From Bacteroidales bacterium (GTDB lineage: Bacteria > Bacteroidota > Bacteroidia > Bacteroidales > PXBB01), in the NCBI GenBank assembly GCA_028698995.1, contig JAQVVM010000035.1:1-48236 (forward strand): DNA of 48,236 nt, in the 5' to 3' direction. Position numbers and translations under genes: made by a program. Positions 9,292 to 18,116 of the stretch are shown one piece after another. The notes under the pieces were generated by a model that worked only from the letters and a program-made list of their open reading frames with translations, had not been told where the DNA came from and made no database searches. Position 1 is the stretch's first letter; each line of letters starts with the position of its first letter.

Positions 9292-9328
9292 AAAAAGGCT
9301 GTCTAAATACGAAGACAGCCTTTTTTTT
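9292..9328. terminator. Strong bidirectional rho-independent terminator
   Basis: A perfect 13-bp stem (AAAAAGGCTGTCT with its complement) closes an 8-base loop, with T-runs on both strands. It lies 16 bases after the nrdJ stop and directly at the end of the convergent minus-strand gene, so it can end transcription in both directions. The GGCTGTC core recurs in the terminator at 20528. Confidence 0.93.
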
Positions 9329-9740
9329 ATCTGAATGGACCTGCTTTATGATAATCCCAAGCATCCCTGCTTTGCTCATCTTTAACTTCTTTAATTTTTG
9401 CACACAGTCTCACAAATACCAACAAATCTTTTTCTTTCAGAATTTTCATGGCATACTCCTTTTCGTTAATGGCATCAGAAAGAATGATGTAAAAATCATA
9501 CTTATGTTTTTTTAGCCATAAGTAGGCATCATATTCATCTTCAATAGCTCTACTGAACGCAGCAAGGTGTGGATAGCCATGGGTTAAAAGCCAGTTTGTT
9601 GCCTCTTTGTCCTTGCGGACCGAATTTGAAAGTGCAGCCAATTCAGGAAAACCATTTTCCATTAACCAGTTGAAAAAATCAACAGATCCATTAACAGCAT
9701 TCTCAAGAGCCAACAGAACCTTAATATCATAGTGTATCAT
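9327..9740 (-). CDS. Unknown protein made of five exact 25-residue helical repeats
   Basis: I do not recognise this 137-residue protein. It has no signal peptide or membrane segment and should be cytoplasmic. After 12 N-terminal residues, which themselves look like the end of a repeat, it divides into units of exactly 25 residues beginning at 13, 38, 63, 88 and 113. The pattern is roughly S-x-A-I, five variable residues, A-x-x-W-L, then G/K-Y-P-x-L-A-x-L, suggesting two short helices per unit. The last unit is degenerate. The period is shorter than TPR or ankyrin repeats, so this may be a small solenoid for protein binding. It starts 21 bases after the radical SAM gene on the same strand and is probably cotranscribed with it. 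Its stop abuts the bidirectional terminator. Confidence 0.8.
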   Translation of the reverse strand: MIHYDIKVLLALENAVNGSVDFFNWLMENGFPELAALSNSVRKDKEATNWLLTHGYPHLAAFSRAIEDEYDAYLWLKKHKYDFYIILSDAINEKEYAMKILKEKDLLVFVRLCAKIKEVKDEQSRDAWDYHKAGPFR

Positions 9741-9761
9741 AATATATTATCTTATTAATCC

Positions 9762-10541
9762 TTAATAGGCCTTTGCATCAATACCAATGGCCCTTACCTT
9801 TTTTGCAATAAGTTCAAGCTCCTCAAGTGAAACTTTCTTTAAACCATGGGCAGGTGTTTCACGGTCTAGACTATAAATCATGACACTTCGGGGTTGTATC
9901 AGCAACAACATGTTCAACCATAAAGCCACTTCTTTTTCCGTTGTATTGTCAATGGATATTTGATTGTAACTGCCTCTTAGAAACATAGTTTGTATAACAA
10001 CATGAGAAATATCAGAAGCTATGATATTTTTCATTATCTGTGATATACTGATATTTACCAATGGTTTATTTATAAGTTCAAAAATCTCCTCCGAACAGGT
10101 ATCAAGCTTTAGAATTGGGTTGTCGGTCCTTTTCAGAGCACGAACTACGGATGGTTTATCAAGTGTTGAAGCATTACTTAATACTGAAATTTTTGCCTCT
10201 GGAAAATACTTCTTCCTTAAAACGCATATTTTGTTAACAATCGCTTCAAAATCAGGATGTAATGTAGGTTCTCCATTACCGGCAAACGTGATGCTGTCTA
10301 TTTCTTCCTTGTTAACTGACAACTCATGAAGGCGAAATTCCAATGCACTTATAACATCCTCAAATTTGTAATGAGCCTGTAAACTACTGGCATTTGGATG
10401 CGTCCAGCCACATTCGCAATACACACAATTAAAAGTACATATTTTCTTGTTGGAAGGTAATAGATTAACACCTAATGATTTGCCCAAACGTCTGCTTTTC
10501 AGAGGGCCAAAAACAATTTTATCAAAAAGTAAACAAGCCAT
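9762..10541 (-). CDS. Radical SAM protein
   Basis: This 259-residue enzyme has the radical SAM cluster motif near its start: CTFNCVYC (Cys35, Cys39, Cys42), which binds a [4Fe-4S] cluster for S-adenosylmethionine cleavage. The glycine-rich GNGEPT motif near residue 90 contacts SAM. The short N-terminal lead and CxxxCxxC spacing resemble the COG0731-like group related to wybutosine enzymes, but the tRNA-binding parts of TYW1 are missing, so the substrate is unknown. Two extra cysteines just after the motif (CECGW) may help bind iron. It has its own promoter box about 15 bases upstream and probably drives the repeat-protein gene downstream. A peptide or cofactor modification role involving the repeat protein is possible but unproven. 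Confidence 0.85.
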   Translation of the reverse strand: MACLLFDKIVFGPLKSRRLGKSLGVNLLPSNKKICTFNCVYCECGWTHPNASSLQAHYKFEDVISALEFRLHELSVNKEEIDSITFAGNGEPTLHPDFEAIVNKICVLRKKYFPEAKISVLSNASTLDKPSVVRALKRTDNPILKLDTCSEEIFELINKPLVNISISQIMKNIIASDISHVVIQTMFLRGSYNQISIDNTTEKEVALWLNMLLLIQPRSVMIYSLDRETPAHGLKKVSLEELELIAKKVRAIGIDAKAY

Positions 10542-10555
10542 CGTGATTTTTTTTA

Positions 10556-10563
10556 CAAAAATA
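10556..10563 (-). promoter_or_regulatory. -7 promoter box (TATTTTTG) for the radical SAM gene
   Basis: On the minus strand this reads TATTTTTG, an exact TAnnTTTG match 14 bases before the ATG at 10541, giving a very short leader. No clear -33 TTTG is seen at the right distance. The rest of 10564-10790 shows no coding pattern or RNA structure I can support. Confidence 0.55.
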
Positions 10564-10795
10564 CAAATTTCATCAATGATTTAAAAATGAGAAAAGAATT
10601 TGGCTTAATCTTTCTTTGAAATGTTGGCAAGGATTCAATTTATAAGCTGCCTTGGATTTTAAGTAAAATGTATCAAACCAAAGTAACAGTGTGAAAAAGT
10701 TTATTTCAATGATAACATTTATATTACTTATTCTGCACCTTAAAAAGTATTTTGACCATATTGACGATAAATTTATATGATAAATAATTATTTTG

Positions 10796-10803
10796 TATCT
10801 TTG
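10796..10803 (+). promoter_or_regulatory. -7 promoter box (TATCTTTG) before the FISUMP gene
   Basis: TATCTTTG fits the Bacteroidota -7 consensus and sits 30 bases before the ATG at 10834, a typical distance. The -33 element is weak. Confidence 0.6.
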
Positions 10804-10833
10804 GGTAAACGAATATAATTTAAATTTAAACAC

Positions 10834-12081
10834 ATGAAAAAAATTATTCTATTTGTATTTTTGCTTTTAGCAAATACAGCTTTGCAAGCACAGGATTATC
10901 AGATTTCATTCACAGGTTCAGGTCTTAGTCTCGATGTGGACAGTATTCATGCCATTAACCTCACACAGGGCACATCTGTAAACCTTAATTCAGGTGATAT
11001 ATTAAATTTAGTAGGCACAATTGGAATTAATTCTTTAAAAAATATCCCTGAACCATTAACGATATATCCAAATCCAATGTTAGAGTCTTCAATTATTGCT
11101 TTTGATAATCCAAAAGAAGGAATGGTATGTCTCGAAATTTATAATGGGATGGGTATAATAACCTCCTCATATTGTGAAAATATTTGCATAGGTTCTCAAA
11201 AATTTGAGATTTCGGGACTAAAAACAGGTTATTATTCAGTCAAAGTTTCTACTTCTTCTTTCGAATACACCACAAATATTGTTTCCTTGGGACAAAATTC
11301 AGGGCAAGCATATATTAAAAATCAATCGAATGGCACTTCTATAAACCCTGAAATTCCTTTAAAAAGTACAAAAAGCATTGTACAAATGCAGTATAATGAT
11401 GGGGAAACTATTTTATTTAAAGGATTCTCCGATAATTATGTTCGCTTCCTGACACTTACACCCAGTCAGAACCAAACAGTCAATTTTGCCTTTGTTTCTT
11501 GTATAGATGTGGACGGAAATAATTATGCTGCTGTAACAATCGGTGGTCAAACCATTATGGCAGAAAATCTAAGAACTACAAAGCTAAACGATGGAACTCC
11601 AATCCCTCATGTAAACGATTATACTACATGGGACAACTCAATAAACCCTGCTTATTGCTGGTACGATACTACCCAATCACTTAACAGCACTTATGGATTG
11701 TTATACAATTGGTACGCTGTTGATTCTGATAAATTATGTCCTACTGGCTGGCATGTTCCTGCCAATAGCGAATGGACTGATTTAATCAACTTCCTTTGGC
11801 CCCAGAATCTTGCAGGAGGAAAACTAAAAGAAACTGGAACTGCACATTGGAGTAGCCCTAATACCGGAGCTACAAATGAGACAGGATTTTCAGCACTCCC
11901 CGGAGGCTACCGCTATGGTTCAGGTGTATTTATCGGAATTGGTAATAAAGGCTGGTGGTGGGCTTCAACAGAAAACAGTATTTATGGTAATGATATGAAC
12001 TTGAATTATGACGACAGCAATATAAACACAGGTTCATCTCCTAAAAATTCAGGGCTTTCTGTAAGGTGTTTTATGGATTAA
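10834..12081 (+). CDS. Secreted FISUMP-domain protein with internal T9SS-like domain
   Basis: This 415-residue surface or secreted protein has a signal peptide ending LQA before Gln-Asp. Residues about 71-152 resemble a type IX sorting domain: a YPNP start near 78, then ISGLKTGYYSVKV. Residues about 222-415 form a Fibrobacter succinogenes major paralogous (FISUMP) domain, seen in DVDGNNY, VTIGGQTIMAENL, WYAVDS, CPTGWHVP and the C-terminal GLSVRC. These domains are common in Bacteroidota and Fibrobacter surface proteins and have no defined activity. The sorting-like domain is upstream of the FISUMP domain instead of at the C-terminus, so T9SS export is uncertain. It stands alone between an own promoter and a gap before the polyprenyl synthase. 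Confidence 0.85.
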   Translation: MKKIILFVFLLLANTALQAQDYQISFTGSGLSLDVDSIHAINLTQGTSVNLNSGDILNLVGTIGINSLKNIPEPLTIYPNPMLESSIIAFDNPKEGMVCLEIYNGMGIITSSYCENICIGSQKFEISGLKTGYYSVKVSTSSFEYTTNIVSLGQNSGQAYIKNQSNGTSINPEIPLKSTKSIVQMQYNDGETILFKGFSDNYVRFLTLTPSQNQTVNFAFVSCIDVDGNNYAAVTIGGQTIMAENLRTTKLNDGTPIPHVNDYTTWDNSINPAYCWYDTTQSLNSTYGLLYNWYAVDSDKLCPTGWHVPANSEWTDLINFLWPQNLAGGKLKETGTAHWSSPNTGATNETGFSALPGGYRYGSGVFIGIGNKGWWWASTENSIYGNDMNLNYDDSNINTGSSPKNSGLSVRCFMD

Positions 12082-12210
12082 CTTAAAAACCACTATAGTC
12101 TTTTTCTGACAAAAGCAGGCTTTTTTTTGAAAACACAACGTGAACTTTCTTTTTCATTAATTATATAAAAAGATATTTTCAAAAAAATATTAATTTAGCC
12201 CAAAAAAAAC

Positions 12211-13185
12211 ATGTCCGATTTAAAGGATATTACCAAACCTCTTGATGCCGAAATTGAACAATTTCGCAACTACTTCAAATCGATTGTTAAATCGGAGGTA
12301 CGATTACTGAATGTCGTTACAGCTTATGTCCTAAAAACAAAGGGGAAGCAATTACGTCCCCTATTGGTTTTATTTTCAGCAGCAGCTACCGGAAAAATCT
12401 CTGAAAAAACTTACAGAGCTGCTTCCCTTATAGAAATGTTACACACAGCCACCCTCATTCACGATGATGTTGTTGACGAATCTGACAAAAGAAGAGGTTT
12501 TTTTTCTCTCAATGCCCTTTGGAAAAATAAAGCTGCTGTTCTTTTTGGTGACTATTTATTGTCGAGAGGTTTATTGATTGCACTGGAAAATAAAGACCAC
12601 GACATGCTTGAAATTGCATCAGGTGCTGCTAAAAGCATGAGCGAAGGAGAGCTCTTACAACTTGAGAATTCCCGTAAAATAAATATTGAAGAAGCAGTTT
12701 ATTTTGATATCATCAAATTCAAAACAGCTTCTTTATTTTCTGCTTGTTGTGCTTGTGGCGCATTATCGGCAGGTGCTTCTCCTGATATTGCAAAAAAAAT
12801 GGCCGATTTTGGAGAAAACCTGGGTATGGCCTTTCAAATTAAAGATGATATCTTCGATTATCAGCAATACAACAATACAGGGAAGCCTTTCAGTAATGAT
12901 ATTAAAGAAAAAAAAATCACCCTCCCTCTGCTATATTTACTTAATAATTCTTCTTTTATTGAAAAACGTAAATACTATAACATAATACGAAAGAAAAACA
13001 AAGATCCTGAAATGATTAAAGAGCTTTTCACCAAAGTTTATGAATGTGGAGGCATCGCATACGCAGAAAATAAATTAATGTCTTACTGCGTTAAAGCTGA
13101 AGAAATCCTAAATCATATTCAGGATAGTGAATACAAAGAATCGTTAAAAAAAATCATCCGGTTTTCTATTGAAAGAACCAAATAA
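12211..13185 (+). CDS. Polyprenyl diphosphate synthase (trans-isoprenyl transferase)
   Basis: This 324-residue soluble enzyme extends isoprenoid chains by condensing isopentenyl diphosphate with an allylic primer. The first aspartate-rich motif is HDDVVDE (Asp85-Asp89) followed by RRG, and the second is KDDIFDY (Asp212-Asp216). The segment KGKQLRPLL gives the N-terminal basic substrate site. Residues before the first motif (EMLHTATLIH) lack a large aromatic at the usual chain-length gate, consistent with a long-chain product such as the octaprenyl side chain of menaquinone, but chain length cannot be fixed from sequence alone. Length is normal. The gene appears to stand alone, with an imperfect promoter-like TAATTTAG about 15 bases upstream. 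Confidence 0.9.
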   Translation: MSDLKDITKPLDAEIEQFRNYFKSIVKSEVRLLNVVTAYVLKTKGKQLRPLLVLFSAAATGKISEKTYRAASLIEMLHTATLIHDDVVDESDKRRGFFSLNALWKNKAAVLFGDYLLSRGLLIALENKDHDMLEIASGAAKSMSEGELLQLENSRKINIEEAVYFDIIKFKTASLFSACCACGALSAGASPDIAKKMADFGENLGMAFQIKDDIFDYQQYNNTGKPFSNDIKEKKITLPLLYLLNNSSFIEKRKYYNIIRKKNKDPEMIKELFTKVYECGGIAYAENKLMSYCVKAEEILNHIQDSEYKESLKKIIRFSIERTK

Positions 13186-13252
13186 TTTTCGAAAATTTTA
13201 AAATGAGCACAAAACAATTTACTTTTACAAAAAAATCAAACTATCAAAAACC

Positions 13253-14587
13253 ATGAGCTACAAAATATTTCATAGATTTTTTTTAACAAGCATATTAATT
13301 ATATGTGCACTTCCCATTTTAGCTCAGAGACACACTGAATACTGGGGTATAGACACTTTAAAAGTCGAAGGACCACTGGTAGATGGCAAAAAACAAGGCT
13401 TCTGGACTGAATGGTACCCCAACGGGCAGAAAATGTCGTATGGTGTATATCAGGATGACAGAAAAACAAGCAAATGGCTTTACTGGTACGAAAATGGACA
13501 GCTTAAAGGCGAAATTTTTATTGAAAGTGGCATTAATAAATCATGGTATCCGAATGGTCAGCTTCAACGTGAAGGTCGTGTCGAAAATGGAAAAATGGAG
13601 GGTTTATGGAAAGAATGGTATTCAAATGGCACACTTAAAGAGGAAAGTAATTATTTGAACGGTCAACAGCACGGCATATCCATTGGTTACCACGACAATG
13701 GGAAAAAAGAATTTGAAATTAATTACGTACAGGGAAAAAGAAATGGCTATGCCAGATGGTGGTACAGAAACGATATTCTTGAAATTGAAGGATATCTTCT
13801 TGATGATTTGCAGGACAGTGTATGGGTTTTTTATCACAGAAATGGACAGAAAGGAAGCTCCGGCAATTTTAGGGAAGGTGTTCAGGAAGGTTTGTGGACC
13901 TACTGGTACGAAACTTCCGAGAAATGGAAAGAGGGTCATTTTATTAACGGTAAAAGAAGTGGCATTTGGACCACTTATTACGAAAACGGTCAGAAATTTC
14001 ATGAAGGACCTTTTGTTAATGGAAATGAACATGGAAGATGGACTTCATGGTTCGAAAATGGCAGAGTGAAAGATATCGGGGATTATGCTGACGGACTGAT
14101 GAACGGAAAATGGCTCGGTTTCTTTCAGGATGGAAAAAAAAGATATGAAAACAATTTTAAAGATGGTGTTTTGCATGGAGCTTCCATTTTATGGTACGAA
14201 AACGGTAAAACTATGCGTGAAGCCAATTTTAGTGAGGGGCTGAGAAACGGTAATTGGACTGAGTATTTCCCACAAGGAAACATTATGGAAAGCGGACCTT
14301 ATAAGAACGACTTAAAACATGGATTTTGGGTTTATTACGACGAAAGAGGATTCAAAATAAAAGAACAGAACTATAAAGAAGGTCGAACAGAAGGTAAATG
14401 GGTTACATATTACCAGTTTAATAAAAAATCAGGGCAGGGCTATCATAAAAATGGACTCCGTCATAAAAAATGGACTTATTGGGATAGGAACGGCGTGGTT
14501 ATTTATCAGGTCATTTTTAAAAATGGCATTATAAAAAAAGAACTAATAATACAAGAAGACAGGTCAAATATACCTGAGCAGTGGTAA
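13253..14587 (+). CDS. Secreted MORN-repeat protein (about 16 units)
   Basis: This 444-residue protein has a signal peptide ending PILA before Gln-Arg-His, so it is exported with N-terminal Gln. Almost all of the mature chain is a run of about 16 MORN_2-type repeats of roughly 24 residues, each near G-x-W-x-x-W/Y-Y-x-N-G-x-x-x-x-E-G-x-F-x-x-G. Annotation pipelines often call such proteins 'YwqK-family antitoxin', but there is no toxin partner and the export signal makes that unlikely. MORN arrays form long beta-hairpin sheets that bind lipid or protein. No catalytic domain or sorting domain is present, so it is probably periplasmic or bound to the outer membrane. Confidence 0.85.
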   Translation: MSYKIFHRFFLTSILIICALPILAQRHTEYWGIDTLKVEGPLVDGKKQGFWTEWYPNGQKMSYGVYQDDRKTSKWLYWYENGQLKGEIFIESGINKSWYPNGQLQREGRVENGKMEGLWKEWYSNGTLKEESNYLNGQQHGISIGYHDNGKKEFEINYVQGKRNGYARWWYRNDILEIEGYLLDDLQDSVWVFYHRNGQKGSSGNFREGVQEGLWTYWYETSEKWKEGHFINGKRSGIWTTYYENGQKFHEGPFVNGNEHGRWTSWFENGRVKDIGDYADGLMNGKWLGFFQDGKKRYENNFKDGVLHGASILWYENGKTMREANFSEGLRNGNWTEYFPQGNIMESGPYKNDLKHGFWVYYDERGFKIKEQNYKEGRTEGKWVTYYQFNKKSGQGYHKNGLRHKKWTYWDRNGVVIYQVIFKNGIIKKELIIQEDRSNIPEQW

Positions 14588-14639
14588 AGTCTTTTATTTA
14601 AATATTTTATTTATTTTTACAAATTAAAAAACTAATAAT

Positions 14640-15761
14640 ATGAGAACATTAATTTTTTCTTTGAGCTTCCTGTTTTTAGCCAATTTGGTTTCAGCTCAGC
14701 AGGTTAATAAAACCTTCCCTTTTGGAGGTCTTACAAGACAATATATTGAGTATGTTCCCTCCATTTATGATGGTTCGGAAGCTGTGCCATTAGTAATTTG
14801 CCTTCATGGCTTAGGCGACAACATGACCAATTTTTCAGGAATAGGCATGAATCACGTTGCAGATACTGCCAACTTTATTGTTCTTACACCTCAGGCAGTA
14901 GGTTCTTTAATGGGAAATGCATGGAATTCCGGAGCTTCTTCCGGAGGTTCACAAATTAATCCAAATGTTAACGATGTTGGTTTCATTGCTGCTCTAATTG
15001 ACTCAACTATGGCACATTACAATATTGACCAACGCCGTATTTATGTGACTGGTTTCTCTCTCGGTGCTTTTATGACGAACCGTCTGGCTTGCCAATTAGG
15101 AAACCGTATTGCAGCAATTGCCTCGGTAGCAGGCACCATAGGATCTTCTTTAAACTGTACGCCAAATAGAGCTGTCCCTGTCTGTCATTTTCATGGAACT
15201 GCTGATGGCACCATCTCATACACCAATAACTCCTATGGATTAAACGTTGATGCTTTTATTGATTTCTGGGTCAGCAATAACATCTGCGATACAACACCCA
15301 TCGTTACAAACCTGCCAAACACTGCTCCCGACAGTATGACTGTCGAACATTATGTTTATGGAAATGGTGAAAACAATACCGTTGTTGAATTGTTTAAGGT
15401 CAATAATGCAGGGCATACATGGCTTTTTACTCCTAACAATGACATTTCTTACACTAAGGAAATCTGGAATTTTCTATCCCGCTTTTCATCTACAGATTGG
15501 GTAAGCATTGAAAAAAAAACAACTGATTTCGAACTAAAAGTCTTTCCAAACCCATTTAATTCACACATCCAGTTTGAAAGCATTAGTCAGGACTTAATTT
15601 ATATTGAATTATTCGACAACATCGGCAGACAGATTTTTAATGGTTTTCATAATACAAATGATATTTTTTCAATGGAACATTTACATAGCGGACTTTATAT
15701 TATGAAAATTTATTCCAAAGATAAAACACCTTTAAGCATCCAGAAACTCATTAAACAATAG
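14640..15761 (+). CDS. T9SS-exported esterase, PHB-depolymerase (LpqC) family
   Basis: This 373-residue hydrolase is exported by a signal peptide (VSA before Gln-Gln) and a C-terminal type A sorting domain (FPNPF start near residue 300; ends LSIQKLIKQ). The catalytic part, about 25-280, is an alpha/beta hydrolase of the polyhydroxybutyrate depolymerase/LpqC type. It has the CLHG oxyanion segment, nucleophile Ser140 in GFSLG, Asp189 in HGTADG and His259 in NAGHTW. Such enzymes cleave short polyester or feruloyl/acetyl ester bonds. The substrate cannot be told here. It lies 10 bases before smpB and may be cotranscribed with it. Together with the phospholipase downstream it brackets smpB with secreted hydrolases. 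Confidence 0.88.
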   Translation: MRTLIFSLSFLFLANLVSAQQVNKTFPFGGLTRQYIEYVPSIYDGSEAVPLVICLHGLGDNMTNFSGIGMNHVADTANFIVLTPQAVGSLMGNAWNSGASSGGSQINPNVNDVGFIAALIDSTMAHYNIDQRRIYVTGFSLGAFMTNRLACQLGNRIAAIASVAGTIGSSLNCTPNRAVPVCHFHGTADGTISYTNNSYGLNVDAFIDFWVSNNICDTTPIVTNLPNTAPDSMTVEHYVYGNGENNTVVELFKVNNAGHTWLFTPNNDISYTKEIWNFLSRFSSTDWVSIEKKTTDFELKVFPNPFNSHIQFESISQDLIYIELFDNIGRQIFNGFHNTNDIFSMEHLHSGLYIMKIYSKDKTPLSIQKLIKQ

Positions 15762-15771
15762 TATTCATTTA

Positions 15772-16218
15772 ATGAAAAGCACAATCAGCATAAAAAACAA
15801 AAAAGCCTCTTTCGAATACTATTTGATTGAAAAATTTGTTGCAGGCATGCAATTGTGTGGTACGGAAATTAAATCTATAAGAGAAGGCAAAGCAAATCTC
15901 ACAGATGCTTATTGTGCTTTCTTCAAGGAGGAATTGTTTGTAAAAAATATGCATATAGCCGAGTATTCCTTCGGAAACCAGAATAACCATGAACCTAAAA
16001 GAGACAGAAAATTGCTCCTCAATAAAAGGGAATTAAGAAAAATTGCCGGCAAAGTTAAAGATGTGGGTATAACCATTATTCCTACTTTACTTTTTATAAA
16101 TGAAAAAGGGCTGGCAAAAATCGAAATTGCAATTGCAAAAGGGAAAAAACTCTACGACAAAAGAGAAACTCTTAAAACAAATGATGTTAAAAGAGAAATT
16201 GAAAGAGATAAAGGTTAA
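15772..16218 (+). CDS. smpB: SsrA-binding protein SmpB
   Basis: This 148-residue protein binds tmRNA and delivers it to stalled ribosomes for trans-translation. Recognisable parts are the N-terminal [13 protein letters not shown] strand region, the [16 protein letters not shown] segment that contacts the tRNA-like domain, the H-I-A-E-Y block, [12 protein letters not shown], and the basic C-terminal tail with KKLYDKRE that inserts in the mRNA channel. Length is typical. It is placed between two genes for secreted hydrolases with short gaps, an unusual setting for a housekeeping gene. The tmRNA gene itself is not in this window. Confidence 0.96.
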   Translation: MKSTISIKNKKASFEYYLIEKFVAGMQLCGTEIKSIREGKANLTDAYCAFFKEELFVKNMHIAEYSFGNQNNHEPKRDRKLLLNKRELRKIAGKVKDVGITIIPTLLFINEKGLAKIEIAIAKGKKLYDKRETLKTNDVKREIERDKG

Positions 16219-16231
16219 AAATCTCAACAAT

Positions 16232-17371
16232 ATGCTGCATTTCAAACTAAAGAATAAAGCGGTTCTGCTTCTTCTTTTGTCTTTCATTTTTCGATTTTAC
16301 ACCGTTCAGGCCCAATGTAACGGAGCTTTTAATCTTTGTCAGAAAAGGTATGATAAAGTAGCCTATCTCACGACACACAATGCTTATAACAATACCGAAA
16401 ATAATTTCTCACTCCCTAATCAGACTTACAATATTACCCGACAACTAAACGATGGTGTGAGGGCTTTAATGATTGATGTTTATGATAAAAATGGAGAACC
16501 TACTGTTTATCACGGTTTTTCTGTTTTTGGGTCAGAGCCATTATCAAATAATTTATATGAAATAAAAAACTTCCTTGATAACAATCCAAATGAAATTGTA
16601 ACGGTCATTTTCGAGACTTACACAACTCCTGTTGCTATTGAGCAATCTTTACAACAAACTGGTTTATTTTCTTATCTCTTTGTGAAAAATCCAATGTCAG
16701 CTTGGCCTACACTTCAGGAAATGATTGACAGCAATAAACGATTGGTTGTTTTTTCCGAAAAAAATGACGCCGGCCCAAACCAGGATTGGTATCACTTCTT
16801 ATGGGAACATGCTGTTGAAACACACTTTAGTGTAAGCAGTCCCGATAATTTTATGTGCGATTTTAACAGAGGGCAAGAAGAAAATGATTTATTCATTTTT
16901 AATCATTTTATTACTGGTTCTCTTGGAACAGGTTCTATTTCGCAAGCTGAAATTGTAAATGCTAATCCCTTTTTCTACGACAGAATATCAGACTGCATAC
17001 AAGTTCATAATAAATTTCCAAATTTTATTACGGTTGACTTTTATGAAACAGGAAACTGTTTTGATGTTATTGATGCCCTGAACAATTTGAATCTGTCTGT
17101 TGAAAACATAAATTCAAAAGAATCTACATCAATTTATATCTTCCCAAATCCTGTCAGCGATATTTTGAATATTGAAATCCAGACAAGTTTAAGTACACCC
17201 TTCAATTTGCAGATATTCAGCTTGAATGATTATACCTTAAAAAAAATAACCGCTTATTCAAACCATCTTGAAATTTCAACTCAAAGTTTCTGTCCCGGAA
17301 TTTATTCTTTGATAATTACTGACTCAAATGGGTGTGTGAAAATTTCAAAATTTATAGTTATTAAGTCTTAA
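16232..17371 (+). CDS. T9SS-exported phosphatidylinositol-phospholipase C X-domain protein
   Basis: This 379-residue secreted protein starts at the ATG at 16232, 13 bases after smpB, since only this start places the signal peptide (ending VQA before Gln-Cys) correctly. Residues about 30-320 form a PLC-X TIM-barrel domain. His49 in TTHNAY, Arg77 in GVRALMIDVYD and His94 in YHG match the general acid/base histidines and arginine of bacterial PI-specific phospholipase C. The C-terminal 75 residues are a T9SS type A sorting domain starting at FPNPV. Bacterial PI-PLCs cut phosphatidylinositol or GPI anchors by cyclisation. The natural substrate here is unknown, and a related glycerophospholipid target is possible. 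Confidence 0.85.
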   Translation: MLHFKLKNKAVLLLLLSFIFRFYTVQAQCNGAFNLCQKRYDKVAYLTTHNAYNNTENNFSLPNQTYNITRQLNDGVRALMIDVYDKNGEPTVYHGFSVFGSEPLSNNLYEIKNFLDNNPNEIVTVIFETYTTPVAIEQSLQQTGLFSYLFVKNPMSAWPTLQEMIDSNKRLVVFSEKNDAGPNQDWYHFLWEHAVETHFSVSSPDNFMCDFNRGQEENDLFIFNHFITGSLGTGSISQAEIVNANPFFYDRISDCIQVHNKFPNFITVDFYETGNCFDVIDALNNLNLSVENINSKESTSIYIFPNPVSDILNIEIQTSLSTPFNLQIFSLNDYTLKKITAYSNHLEISTQSFCPGIYSLIITDSNGCVKISKFIVIKS

Positions 17372-17381
17372 AAACAATACT

Positions 17382-17858
17382 TCAAAACAAATTAACCATA
17401 CAATGATAAGTTATCATTAAACTTGTTACAAGTTTCAGGATTGTCCCTACTACCAAACCAAGAAAAGAACCAAATGCAGACTTAAGTGCAATTTTATTTG
17501 ACTTTCCTTTTATAATTTCTCCAATAAATGCACCAACAAAAGGCCCGATTATAAGTCCTAAAGGCGGGAAAAAGAACAAACCTATCATAAGTCCTATAGT
17601 AGCACCCCAAACCCCATAATTCGAACCACCCATCTTTTTGGTCCCGTAAACTGGAATAACATAATCTATCACAGTGACGACAATCATGAGTACAGCATAA
17701 AAAATTAACATTTCTGTAGAAAAACTGACTTTAGACGAAAAATGAAATAGCAACATGCCGAGATAACTCAAAGGAGGTCCGGGTATCACAGGAACAATAG
17801 CACCTATAATACCAATAATTAAAAAAAAAATACCCAAAATTATGAAAATGCTGTCCAT
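17382..17858 (-). CDS. DUF456 membrane protein
   Basis: This 158-residue integral membrane protein has about four to five hydrophobic segments and the DUF456 signature: an N-terminal GAIVPVIPGPP segment, a YxxPxYGTKKMGGS stretch, and glycine-rich helices PPLGLIIGPFVGAFIGE. Family members are small inner-membrane proteins of unknown function, sometimes with glycine-zipper-like helices. It converges on the phospholipase gene with only 10 bases between stops and no clear terminator. A promoter box lies 15 bases before its start. Confidence 0.88.
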   Translation of the reverse strand: MDSIFIILGIFFLIIGIIGAIVPVIPGPPLSYLGMLLFHFSSKVSFSTEMLIFYAVLMIVVTVIDYVIPVYGTKKMGGSNYGVWGATIGLMIGLFFFPPLGLIIGPFVGAFIGEIIKGKSNKIALKSAFGSFLGLVVGTILKLVTSLMITYHCMVNLF

Positions 17859-17873
17859 AGAAATTTTTCATCA

Positions 17874-17881
17874 CAAAGTTA
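17874..17881 (-). promoter_or_regulatory. -7 promoter box (TAACTTTG) for the DUF456 gene
   Basis: The minus strand reads TAACTTTG, an exact TAnnTTTG match about 15 bases before the ATG at 17858. A partial -33 (TTG) lies 23 bases further upstream. The remaining spacer up to 18037 shows no gene. Confidence 0.55.
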
Positions 17882-18037
17882 CAAAATTATTATCGTAACT
17901 TGCTCAAGAGCATAAATGTCTGTCCGAAAATCTGCAAAATTTTAAAATACTGATTTAAAAGATTTTCAATTTATCGCTTAATAATTTTTATGGGTATAAC
18001 ACAAAATATTGTTAATTAATTAGAAAAAAACCACCTA

Positions 18038-18071
18038 TTTGTTATATTATAATTTTTTTTGAATACTTTTG
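18038..18071 (+). promoter_or_regulatory. Promoter of the large T9SS adhesin gene
   Basis: A -33 TTTG (18038-18041) and a -7 TACTTTTG (18064-18071) are separated by 22 bases, close to the Bacteroidota consensus. The ATG follows 45 bases after the -7 box. It is one of the two best-formed promoters in the window. Confidence 0.75.
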
Positions 18072-18116
18072 TATTTTTAAAACAATAAACCTTTTATTAA
18101 CAAAAAACAAAAAACA

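Noticed and set aside
10573..10833. Minus-strand open frame of 86 codons
   Set aside because: AT-driven chance frame with no domain, overlapping the promoter of the FISUMP gene.
12108..12130. Possible terminator AAAAGCAGGC followed by eight T
   Set aside because: The stem would be only about 5 bp with a 4-base loop, too weak to call.
13253..14587. Toxin-antitoxin role for the MORN-repeat protein
   Set aside because: It has a clear export signal and no adjacent toxin gene; the common 'YwqK antitoxin' label is not supported.
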